From assembly GCA_030374765.1 (NCBI GenBank), contig JARGXX010000132.1:208501-272500 (forward strand): DNA of 64,000 bases, written 5' to 3'. Made by a program: the position numbers and the translations under genes. The notes beneath the pieces are model-generated. The model was not told where the DNA came from. It searched no databases and worked only from the letters and a program-made list of their open reading frames with translations. Shown here piece by piece: positions 55,101 through 64,000 of the stretch (the stretch's first letter is position 1; each line of letters opens with the position of its first letter). Source of the DNA: Agarophyton chilense (Eukaryota > Rhodophyta > Florideophyceae > Gracilariales > Gracilariaceae).

Positions 55101-56042
55101 GTTTGGAGATCCGGTTATAATGACGTGGCGAGTGTTCTTGTTCTTAACGAACCATCCGCTCCCGCGACGACGACGGGCATGCGTCACGAGCTCCGAAACG
55201 ATGGAAGCAAATATAACAATACCTATGATAATGATGAACAAAGTGAAGATGCGTCCTTGCAAAGTCGAGGGAGAGAAATCGCCATATCCTACGGTCGACA
55301 AAGTGACAATAATGAAGTAGCATGAATTCAAAAACGTCCATTCTCCAAAATTGAACCATCTTTCGCGAAAAGCTGTAGGGAGAAGATCACCTGGAATTTC
55401 GAGAAGCTGGATGGCACCAGCAAGCGTGTAAAACAGCACTAGATTCTGAACAAGTAGCTTCAAAAGAAGCCTTCTGGAGCTCATCATTCGAATAAAAAGT
55501 AGTCTTTCCAAGATCAAATAGGAAAGATATAGCGAAACCCCGCGAAGGAAAGCTAAGTTCAGATATGCATTCGGACCATCAGCAATCCACATCGATGGGT
55601 AGGAGAAGGAATCAACCAGAATTTTTATGGAGAAAACGGATGAGAAAGCTGACTCATTTGATAGTAAACGCAGTACAGCATCGATAACAAGTAGCCTCGA
55701 AGATATTCCGTACAAAACTTTGATGTACGTACTTACATTCTGCAAGTATGTGCCATGTACGTGCACAACACATACCAGCAAGTTAAGGGCGAATCTGATA
55801 ACTTCAAGAAATAAAAACAAGTGTAAATTCCTACCACGGTATTTCATGAAAAAGCCTTGTAGTTTTGGCAAGCGACGAAGGGAGCGATGAAAATTTCGCG
55901 GTCCATAATTGATAAGGTAACGGCGACAATAGTCAAGCAGGAATGCGACGAAAGCCGTGACTCCAAACGTTATCAGACCGAGATACAGAGAACGCCCAAT
56001 GAACCTCCAAAGCAAATCGTTTTTGGGCTCAGCCAAGTCCAT
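52055..56042 (-). CDS. BK/Slo-type potassium channel with two RCK domains
   Basis: A spliced gene read leftward from ATG 56042. Exon 1 (56042-53936, 702 codons plus one base) has several membrane segments, pore filter TVGYGD (250-255), S6 (about 264-288) and RCK1 from HVIITG (306). A 53-nt intron (53935-53883, GTGAAA...TCAG) precedes exon 2, which carries RCK2 (DHVIIAPKGEGALETLTLLLANL, DSQTILTL) and a disordered loop. A second intron ends at 53021 (donor unresolved), and exon 3 (53020-52055) completes RCK2 (RRYASGELLVQSN, VTPLGIYRS, TKSRKK, YVYTHPDLNTL). About 1300 residues, slightly longer than animal BK channels. Such channels pass K+ and are gated by Ca2+ or other ligands through the RCK ring. 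No break seen. It lies wholly inside the DNA transposon. Confidence 0.85.
53883..53935 (-). other. 53-nt intron in the channel gene
   Basis: Donor CTGG/GTGAAA and acceptor CCAGTCAG/GG. Exon 1 has 2107 bases (phase 1), and adding GG gives a Gly codon that joins RCK1-side and RCK2-side frames smoothly. Confidence 0.75.
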
Positions 56043-56461
56043 GGATTTTGAGGCGAATGCAACAGAACTCCCCGTGGCTTAACCACGAATTCCTGAGAGC
56101 GGGAATTGAAGGCTCGGATGGCCACGGTTTTGAGGTGGATGTCTGAAATATGACAGCGTGAAATTTGGAGCACGACTCTTTTTTGTGTTTTACGATGCAG
56201 CAAAGCAAAGAGGCCTCCTAATGTTGAATGTCACGAGACTGCCGCAAATGGATTTTCAAATATAAAATGCCGAAATAGGGCTGGAGGCATCTCCATTGGG
56301 CTACATTGCGTCCATTTCTCGGACGGCCGTCACCTGCTGGCCTGCTTTTGGCCACTTTACGACGCATCAATATTTTTTTAAGATAATGCCACTTGTTTGG
56401 CGGCCCTGTGCCGGCCACTTCTGGACGTTCAAAATAAAATTTGGATTTAATCAAGTCCCAT

Positions 56462-56499
56462 TATCGGCCATATTCTATCCCAAACCACTGTTCACTGGG
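56462..56499 (-). repeat. Right terminal inverted repeat of the EnSpm-like element
   Basis: On the minus strand begins CCCAGTGAACAG, followed by GAATATGGCCG. See the left repeat. Confidence 0.65.
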
Positions 56500-56503
56500 C
56501 TCT

Positions 56504-58907
56504 GTATACGCGGCGTCAACTCGCCCTTGCGAATGGGGTTGTCTCCGTGGAACCGAATAAACCTTTCAAGGTTTCGGTAGCCAACTTTGGAAAGACAACG
56601 CAGCATTTGGTCAAACACCAGATCCTGGGTTCTGTTCTTCCACACCCGCATGCGGTTGTACCTACAAAGATCTCTATCGCAGAGGTCCTTGGTGTGGCGG
56701 ACCCTAAGGAGGGGGAGGACACTGCCGAAATCGCGGAAGACGGTGAGCATACGACTGCAGCTCCACACGCTGAACACTTTAAACCTCAGGAGGTTACGGC
56801 CCCTATCACAGGAGCAGACCAGACGGATCCTGTTCAGGAATTGGGAAAATGGGATCTCAACCATGTACCCGCATCTCATCGGGAGAAGCTGAGGCACATG
56901 CTTCGTGAATTTACCCCCATGTGGGATGGTTCCCTTAGAACTATTGGGATTACAGAACACCGCATCAACTTGTTACCGAACACTTGGCCTATTGCCCAAC
57001 ACCCTTACAGGGCTGGACCGAAAGCTCGGGAAGAGGAGAAATCTCAGGTGGAGAAGATGCTTAAAGCGGGCGTAATTGAACCTGCCCAGTCCGCTTGGGC
57101 CTCACCAGTGGTGTTAGTTCCGAAACCGGATGGATCGTGGCGTTTCTGCATCGATTACAGACGCCTGAACGAGGTAACCATTAAGGATGTGTACCCGATC
57201 CCTCGGATGGACGAATACATCGACTCCCTTGGGAGCGCTACTGTTTTCTCTACCCTTGACGCCAATTCGGGGTACTGGCAAGTCCCTATTAGGGAGGAAG
57301 ATCGAGACAAGACGGCTTTCGTGTGTCATCAAGGATTTTTCCGATTCCGGAGGATGCCTTTTGGGTTGACAAATGCCCTCGCAACGTTTCAACGGGCGAT
57401 AGACATTCTGTTGGCTCCCTTCAAGTGGAGGACGTGTCTAGTGTATTTAGACGACATTATTGTCTTCCCCAACAACCTGGATGACCACCTCGAACACGTC
57501 AGGGACGTAATGAAGATACTCCGCGACGCGGGAATCACCTTGAAACTCAAGAAGTGCGAGTTTTTCACCGATTCGGTTAAGTATCTGGGTCATATCATCC
57601 GTCCCGGACAGCTTTCAATCGATGAAGTACGAGTGAAATCCTTGAAGGAAGCAAAACACCCGAAAACTCAAACGGAGTTGCGATCCGTCTTAGGTCTGTG
57701 TAACGTGTATCGACGATTCGTCCCGAACTTTGCGGATATTGCCACCCCCCTCAACAGGCTCCTGACGAAGGGACAACCAGTTGAACTGGAATCTTTGGGC
57801 GACGCGGAAGCGTCTGCCTTCACGGCACTGGTGAATGCCGTAACATCACCGCCAATCTTGGCTCTACCCAATCCTGGGCTCCCTTACGAAGTGGACACCG
57901 ATGCTAGTGCAAACCAAGTAGGGTGTGTACTGTTCCAATCCTCTGAGGATGGTGAACGTCACCCTATTGGGTACTGGTCACGTTCCCTGAATGTCCATGA
58001 AAGGAACTACTCGGTCTCTGAGAAAGAATGTTTAGCCGTCGTGTGGGCCTTAGCTACACTTCGCCCCTATCTGATGGGTACTCGTTTCAAAGTCCATACG
58101 GACCACGCATGCTTGCGTTGGCTCCTGGAGATCTCCGAACCCTCGGGCCGCCTTATGCGCTGGCGTCTCCGACTGTCGGAATTCGACTTTAAGATCCTGT
58201 ACAAGAAAGGGAAGCTGAACACTCAGGCTGATGCACTATCCCGCTTGGGAACCACAGCGGAAACGGAAGCCTACGAGGACGATGACATCCCATGCTTTAT
58301 GGAATCGGACCTCAAGGGAGGAGCTCAACCGCTGACGGATGATGTTTGTGACGATATACTCGTCAACGAGAGTCTGGATTCGCCGACCCGCTCTTTAACT
58401 TCGAATACTCCCGAACCTGGGCCCGCTCCCTCAAGGGCCCAGTCAACGAACTCTTACAGAGTTACTCCCCCACCGGAGGTAATCAAGCCTCCTGGCTCTC
58501 CGCCTAAGGAGGGGGAGGAGGACTTAGTTCCTTCGCAGGACGATGTTTCGGCGTCAGCCAGTCGCCCTAACACGGAATCTAGTTCTCACAGTGAGACGGC
58601 GAGCCCGACCGAGCCGGCGACAGAGAAGTCACACCCCCAGCGTATGGGTAGCGACATCACCGCCGACCCAGCCGAGCACGACGTCAGAAAAGATGACGAA
58701 ACCCCGCCTAGGGAGAGTCGTGTGGTGAACTCCGCACCCGGAACGCCTACAGAGCCGCCGATCACCCGCCGCCGCAGAAGAGACACTGAGGTGTGGCACA
58801 CTCAAACCCCGCTTTCTCGGGAACGAGCTGTGTCAGCGGACCCGCACGGGGAAGATCTCGACGACGAGGTTGACCAAATTTGGCTCTCCGTTATGGAATG
58901 GGAATAG
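56504..58907 (+). mobile_element. RT and RNase H segment of the split Ty3/gypsy pol
   Basis: Resumes right of the DNA transposon. RT with YLDDIIVF and the WRFCIDYRRLNEVT and FGLTNALATFQRAID motifs, RNase H with DTDASANQVG and TDHACLRWLLE, then a Pro/Ser-rich stretch. Part of a broken element; homologous to the pol at 17844-23186. Confidence 0.85.
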
Positions 58908-59469
58908 GAACTCCTATGGAGACACTGGAACCCTCAGGAATGGGAAAGAAATGAGTGAGACCCGTCGGGGACAGCTCAGGATAGTGCTAGCGCGTGCCTA
59001 AAGCGCCACCTCATATCCGCTTGCGGAGTGGCAACCGGCGCCCGCGCATTTATGTGGCCCACGTCGAATGGCACCGAGCCAATCAAAAGGCTCTGACAAC
59101 CAACCGTCGCGCAAACCGCCTCCGTCGCACGGCGCGTTGCACGGGAGCAACCTTCGTCCCCGTAGCTCGGGTTGACGTTGAAGTCTTACCCCCCTGAGAC
59201 TGGAGACGCTACCGCGTCGCGGTGTCTCAACCGTCACGGAATCTAATAACACCGTTGTTATCGGGAAGATCTCAGCTTTAAGAAAAACCCAAAACTGGGC
59301 CGTTTTGACTCCGTAGACGGAAGTTACAACGTAGCCCACAGGCCACTCGGCGCCGTTTGGACGAAGTGCTGAGACCCGCTCGCAACACGGAAAAGAACCC
59401 ACCGGGGTGTGTCTAGACCCTACGTTGACACCCTCAATGGAACTAGAGCGTTCCAAGATGGAAGAGAAG

Positions 59470-59697
59470 CCCAAACAGGGAAGAGTGTACCCGCAGGAAT
59501 TCGTTATCGATCGCATTGTGCGTCACATCTACACCTCCGAGGGAGAAGTTCGCTACCAAGTCCGATGGTACGGATTCTAGCCTGAGAAGGATACAGTGGA
59601 ACCCATTGAGCACCTTCCGAGGTCTAAGGTTTTATCCTATCACCGACGCGCTCGGGTAACCTTGCCTCCAAATCTGGATCGTGCCCAAGTCGGGTAA
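59470..59697 (+). mobile_element. Chromodomain region of the split Ty3/gypsy element
   Basis: Translation shows the chromodomain signature (FVIDRIVRH, RYQVRWYG, EPIEHLPRSK) matching the pol C-terminus of the complete element. Part of a broken element. Confidence 0.7.
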
Positions 59698-60057
59698 ACC
59701 ACCACGGGAACTGGTGTGGATGAGACCTCGAAGTGAGGATGATGTTGGACCTCTGAAGAGGAATTGAGGAGAGTATCCCGAAGAACACGTATTGAGAGGG
59801 AATGTCTACTGGCCCTCGGCCTAGCGCCGTTAACCGGGGAACACAACACCGGTTATCGGGACAGTTTATAATGAAAAAGGAAAAGAAGACCCACGAAGTG
59901 GAGAAGAAGATTAAGAAGAAGATTGGACCCTAGGGAAGGAAGAAGAAGAGAAGTAGAAGTTAAGATCCTAGGAAGGAAGAAGAAAGGAAGTTATGCAAAT
60001 ATCAGAAGTTTACTTTTGTCGCCAAGCTATGGACTCCACAATTGCCCGAAGGCGGAA

Positions 60058-61913
60058 CTACGGAAAGCCCGAGGAGGGACCCGCCCCACCGTTGGGATTC
60101 TGACCCTGATGGTACGCCGAGGCGAAAGCCAACATCTGGCTGACATCCGTCATACGCGGGGGAATCGGAATGCCTGCGTTCACGAGGCCTTGTCGCACAC
60201 TATCCGCTTGCGGAGTGGCAACCGGCGCCTGCGCAAGGGTGTTCACACCCCACCCGGTGGGAGCAGATGAACCGCCGCCGGATGCATTCGCCGCCGCAGC
60301 TGAGGTCGTTCCCACTGGTTGGAAGGGTGCAGATGGCTCCACAGGGAGTACTCCACTATGAGCTGGCACTTCTTTATCCAACGCTGGATCGTCCAGGTCT
60401 ACTGGAGGCTCGTACTCGTAATCTTCGGTATAAATGAACCCCGTCGGGTGTCCAACCGGCATCGGTCGAGGCGAGTCAATCAGCGCCCGTGCTTGCGCCG
60501 CGCTGATGCTAACCCCTTCGAAGGGATTGTAATAGACCCAGTTACCGGAGCCCGGATCGTAACGGCCAGGAGTCTTGTCTCGCGCGGATCCTTCCCCTGC
60601 GAGCCGATTTTCCACTAGAACTCGACCCCATTGGTTGTTGTCGATCACGTCCAAGATTGGATACAGGTCCTGCACGCTGCTGGCCGAACCCAACGCTGGG
60701 AAAAGGTCGATCTGACGCATGATGGTCCGTAACATCGGAGGAATATACCAGATACGGAAATGGTCATGAGCATCCCAGAAGAGGTGCGCCGCTACGCGGG
60801 CTGCCCACTCGGCTGCAACGAGGGCCTAGTATCCCGAGTTCGGGTCGTGCATCAAACGAGACCCGATATAGTAGATACATGGGGGCAGTTCAGCAGAGCA
60901 CCCTCGGGGGACCTCGACCTTACTCCACCAAGCTGGAAGGGGCACGAATCGCCCAACCTTCGCCGTATTACGGATACGCTCCAGTTCCACGTGAGGATAC
61001 GGGACAAGGAACCCGAAACGGGAGCGCGAGCGGCGCTCGAAGCGCACGCGTCGATCGAACCCATACTGGGTAAACTGCCGCTGAAGGTACCTGAATTCAG
61101 CCCGAAGGATGGGACGACTCCATTGGAGCATATCTTCTCGGAGAAGACAACCCGGTCCGCGGAACTCGGCTTCGGGAAAGGCTGCCAGGTAACCCTGTAG
61201 GAGACCTCACCGTACGTGCGGTAATAGGCGACGTCGAACCCGTATTCCGGGGGAACCAGATGGTCAAAGCGTGACCTCTCCAATCGCTGGTAGGCCAGAG
61301 CCGCCATCGCGGCGCGCGCCTTGTCCAGAGACTCCCCGCGACCGCGGTATAGATACTGAGGCTCTATGGCTACCCGCGCCCTCCAATCGGGAGAACGTAC
61401 AACCTCGACAGGTAGGCCACCCGGCAATAAGCCGTCCTCCACGTAGGAGTCGATGAGCTCATCGTCGCGAACCGCTGTCGGATGGAACCACGGAGCGCGG
61501 GAATATATCACCGGTTCGGTAAGGGGACTCCACCTTCGAAAGGATTCGTTTGAGATCCAACCTGTGGAGTTTGCTACCAAGGGCATCGCATGAGCGGAGT
61601 TCCACGCCACCGCGGTGATGTCCAAATCCTCCTGAGGATGTCAGTTGCCCGCCGAGGCGGAAGGTTCGGTACCTGACGGAGCCGCATCCAAACCGGAGAA
61701 ATATCCACCCTGCTGGGGAGCTTCGTTGTCCACCGGCGCGGAGGCCGATGGCCCCGAGAGTGGGTTGATGACGTATGGGTTCATTCCCTTGAGAGGGCTA
61801 GTCGAAACCGCTGCTGCCAGAAGTTGCTTATCGCCGAAAGTCGGAGGAGTAGAAGAAAGTTGTACCGATGTGCCGGTTTTGTGGCGATCCTGAGAAGTGG
61901 TGAAGGACTCCAT
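60058..61913 (-). mobile_element. Antisense ORF region of the split Ty3/gypsy element, broken
   Basis: Opposite to gag and pol, lying between the chromodomain and the 3' LTR. Segments such as APWFHPTAVRDDELIDSY, RPILRAEFRYLQRQF, GFLVPYPHVELERI and LPAWWSKVEVPRGC are clear homologues of the 591-residue antisense ORF at 15736-17511. In this copy it is broken, with a few breaks. Confidence 0.75.
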
Positions 61914-61978
61914 TGGGAGAAGTATGTATAGTGATCGGAAAGCTAGACACCCGCGGCTCGGAATGTTCTTCCTCGTCT

Positions 61979-61992
61979 TAAGGAGGGGGAGA
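61979..61992 (+). other. Polypurine tract
   Basis: AAGGAGGGGGAGA immediately before the 3' LTR; expected plus-strand primer site. Confidence 0.7.
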
Positions 61993-62904
61993 TGTAGAGC
62001 AACGCCCAGTTAGGGGATACTTGAAGATGCAACTCATAGAATGAGGATTGAACCCTCCGAGGGTTATGATTATGATCCCCTCTAAGGTGTGCTGAGGTGG
62101 CACTGTTTTCTGGTTATATTTCGCCTATAAGGGAAAATTCGGATGGCCCATGGTTGGATTGGCCCTGTGATACACGTGGCTTAATTTTGGCACCGATTTT
62201 CGGATATTTGTAGAACGTTGGACTTTTGGGCCCTGGCAGTGGGATCTCCACGTGTATGGCCCTGAGCAGGTGTGCACTACTGTAGAGTTTAGTTAGTGGG
62301 CCCTACTTAGGGAGGCGAGATCTGACAGTCCGAGCTCAGAGTAAATGGTAACCAAGGTTGGTCTTCGATACCTTTAGAGGTTCTTCGTCGCCATCGTTTC
62401 GGCCTTACAACCCGGAACGGGCTGTGGTTAGCAACGCCTGCGTAGGGACACGACTCCACTTGGAGAGTTCCCACGTTTGGGTTCCGTGCAACCACCCCTT
62501 TGGGACCGCTCAGACGACCTGCGTGCACGATACCCCGTGGGGGTTCTGCTTACTTGTTGCGTGCTTTTTGTGTTTCCTTTCGAGGACAGGTTTTCGCCCC
62601 TGTATTGGGTTTCTTTTGTTGTTTCGCCCCTTTTCCGGTTGTCGGGTCCGGTGCCTATTAGTGCCCGACCCTCGCCCCGTTTTTCCTCTTCGCCGGATTT
62701 TCCCCCATTCTTTGGGATACCCATACCCATTCCCGATCCACGGTTTCTACCCCTCACCTCCGTCGGTACTGCCGGAATCCCCCGTGGGAGTTACACCCCA
62801 CACTACGGGTGGAACGGAGGGCTCTGTCTCTGAGTCTGCCTCCCCCAGGGAGCAAGGCTTCGAACACCTTGAGAGCACTTCCAGTCGCCGGGTTTTGCTC
62901 CACA
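61993..62904 (+). repeat. 3' LTR of the split Ty3/gypsy element
   Basis: 912 bp, preceded by the polypurine tract AAGGAGGGGGAGA. About 98% identical to 41933-42844. Confidence 0.93.
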
Positions 62905-62909
62905 AGTGG

Positions 62910-63287
62910 TGTGTTTCTTTCTTTTGTTGGTTTTTTTTGTTTAGGTCACTACACCGCCCTTGTAAAGGGTTATTTATAACCGTCTTTGTTTCGCTTATCC
63001 AGTGTGGGTACCGGTTTCATAGGTCTGGACGCTTGGTGGTGCGTCCTATTTCGCCCTACTTTTTCGACTTACACTTTGCCGTTGTCCGCGGAATATCCTT
63101 GAACTTGGATCTTCCTTTGATTCGTCCCCTTTTCCTAGGTTCATCACCTTCGTAGGTATTGCCTGAACCACCGTGGTCTTACACCCATGCATCGGTGGCA
63201 CGAAGGCTCGTTCGCTGAGTTACCCCTCTTCACGAGAGAGGGACTCGAACACCCGAGAGGTATTTTCCCATCCGGGATTGCTCTACA
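62910..63287 (+). repeat. Right half of an older split LTR
   Basis: Its end (GGTATTGCCTGAACC..., TTACACCCATG, ACTCGAACACC, GGGATTGCTCTACA) lines up with the end of the younger LTRs (GGTACTGCCGGAA..., TTACACCCCA, CTTCGAACACC, GGGTTTTGCTCCACA) at clearly lower identity. The left half lies before 41928, so the younger element landed inside this LTR. Confidence 0.5.
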
Positions 63288-63599
63288 TTATCTAAATGAA
63301 CCCAGCCGAGGTCAGCCGGTCTACGTGGCGTCTGTAAGATACCTCACACCCCGGCGGCTCACAAGGCTCAACTGCTATCTTTGCTCCTTCACATATCTCC
63401 CTCCTTAGGATTGGACTGTCACGACCACGTCCAGATTGCCTCACAACTGACCCAGGGGACTTGAGCGCTCATTCGCTCCAATTATAATTGGGCTCGACGG
63501 AACGTCGCGTCGTCATAACCTGCGGGGGTACGAGGAAGTGTGAGCTGACCATTGGCGCCGGGGTGGCGATTATTTGCCTAAGGACTGAAACTCAAGTGT

Positions 63600-63665
63600 A
63601 CCGCGAGCGCTGGCCATAGGTGCATCACCGGCGTATTCCTCGTGTCGCGTTGGCGAGATGTCCCC
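63600..63665 (+). repeat. Segment like the LTR of the complete Ty3/gypsy element
   Basis: GGTGCATCACCGGCGT is shared exactly with the LTRs at 14848 and 25356 and is followed by a similar GTGTCGC stretch, in the same plus-strand sense. Probably part of a third, related element running off the window. Confidence 0.4.
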
Positions 63666-63844
63666 GTTGCTTCTTCTTCCCTGACCGTCATGGGGGCCTT
63701 CCTTAGTCTCCGCTTTTCCCTGGGCGACCTTCCGCGCTTCGTCCGCCGTGTTTTACGTCTTTCAGTCCGCTCGGGTCACTTCCGTCATCTTTTCTTCCCA
63801 TTGTGGTACTTTTCCATTGGGCGCGCGCGATGCTGAACTCGCCT

Positions 63845-63850
63845 TATAAG
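63845..63850 (+). promoter_or_regulatory. Possible TATA box
   Basis: TTATAA about 95 bp before the ATG at 63943, a spacing that fits a core promoter for the truncated ORF. Confidence 0.3.
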
Positions 63851-63942
63851 CCCGTCGGATACTCTACTCTCCCTCCGGAATTTGTCGCTTCCGTCGAATT
63901 TCATATCCATTTCCGGCAGACTAGCCTGTAGGCCGCAACAGC

Positions 63943-64000
63943 ATGGCTTTCAGCAACCAGGTGGGGAGCTCCAAGGGATACCAAGTGGCTTATGAGCGTC
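63943..64000 (+). CDS. Start of a truncated ORF at the window edge
   Basis: ATG in good context (CAGCATGG) opens MAFSNQVGSSKGYQVAYER before the window ends. Too short to classify. The LTR-like piece upstream makes a retroelement gag possible; a host gene is not excluded. Confidence 0.3.
   Translation, partial: MAFSNQVGSSKGYQVAYER

Larger units (their letters stand above)
45873..56499. mobile_element. EnSpm/CACTA-like DNA transposon with ion-channel cargo
   Basis: A 10,627-bp insertion inside the retroelement's pol. Ends are inverted: CCCAGTG at 45873 and CACTGGG at 56499, with a looser inner match (AATATGGCCG about 25-35 bp in on both sides). CTCT stands on both flanks (45869-45872, 56500-56503), a likely target duplication. 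Both subterminal zones are rich in GGCC, with ATGGCC repeated five times in the first 170 bp, as expected for transposase-binding repeats. Inside are an EnSpm-type transposase (+), an unknown basic protein (-) and a BK-type potassium channel gene (-). It is younger than the retroelement it splits. Superfamily placement rests on the transposase; CACTA proper has 3-bp duplications and CACTA ends, so this is a relative. Confidence 0.75.
41933..62904 (+). mobile_element. Ty3/gypsy chromodomain element, broken, split by a DNA transposon
   Basis: Bounded by two 912-bp LTRs (41933-42844, 61993-62904) and a perfect 5-bp target duplication AGTGG (41928-41932, 62905-62909). After removing the inserted 10.6-kb DNA transposon (45873-56499), about 10.3 kb belong to the element. 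Recognised parts: primer-binding site, gag, protease, RT, RNase H, chromodomain, an antisense ORF region and a polypurine tract. It is broken, with several breaks. LTRs differ at about 16 positions (1.8%), so it is young; the lone LTR at 13802 is a third member of the family. Confidence 0.92.

Noticed and set aside
1-64000. CRISPR arrays, rRNA genes, replication origins
   Set aside because: No regularly spaced short repeats or rRNA-like sequence were seen; the window is eukaryotic.

Overview
The window reads as nuclear DNA of a eukaryote with short intergenic distances and mostly intron-free genes. It holds a mitochondrial Lon protease with an import signal, a TIA-1/UBP1-like three-RRM protein, the GARP tethering subunit VPS54 and a BK-type potassium channel with ~53-nt-class introns. 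TATA boxes, single-exon genes, moderately high GC and the mix of Ty3/gypsy, Ty1/copia, mariner and EnSpm/CACTA-like elements suggest a multicellular red alga (a Chondrus-like florideophyte is my best guess). That placement is inference; no rRNA or organelle marker is present.

Layout. 0-12 kb is host territory: a secreted cysteine-rich protein with a perfect CX3CX6 periodicity (-), Lon protease (+), the TIA-1-like protein (-), a stretch with no supported gene, a polytopic membrane protein (+), and a decayed heparinase II/III-like polysaccharide lyase (-). 12-26.2 kb is retroelement: a broken Ty3/gypsy gag-protease fossil, a lone LTR, and a complete-looking 11.4-kb chromodomain Ty3/gypsy element (-) with 5-bp target duplications and an extra 591-codon ORF in antisense between pol and the 3' LTR. 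26.2-33 kb has a gene-poor stretch and VPS54 (-). 33-37.6 kb is a broken Ty1/copia element whose ends are, unusually, inverted. 38.4-39.7 kb is a decayed mariner/Tc1 copy, followed by a relic ORF of unknown origin.

41.6-63.3 kb is a three-layer nest. An old LTR is split by a Ty3/gypsy element (41933-62904, TSD AGTGG, LTRs 912 bp each and ~98% alike), and that element is itself split by a 10.6-kb DNA transposon (45873-56499; CCCAGTG termini, CTCT on both sides). The DNA transposon encodes an EnSpm/CACTA-type transposase (+), an unknown basic protein (-), and a full-looking, intron-containing BK/Slo-type potassium channel with pore and both RCK domains (-). The channel coding end overlaps the transposase coding end tail to tail. 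The host retroelement is young, so this channel-carrying block must have landed there even more recently.

The two most notable things are (1) the ion-channel cargo inside a CACTA-like transposon and (2) a conserved antisense ORF shared by two clearly different chromodomain Ty3/gypsy families.
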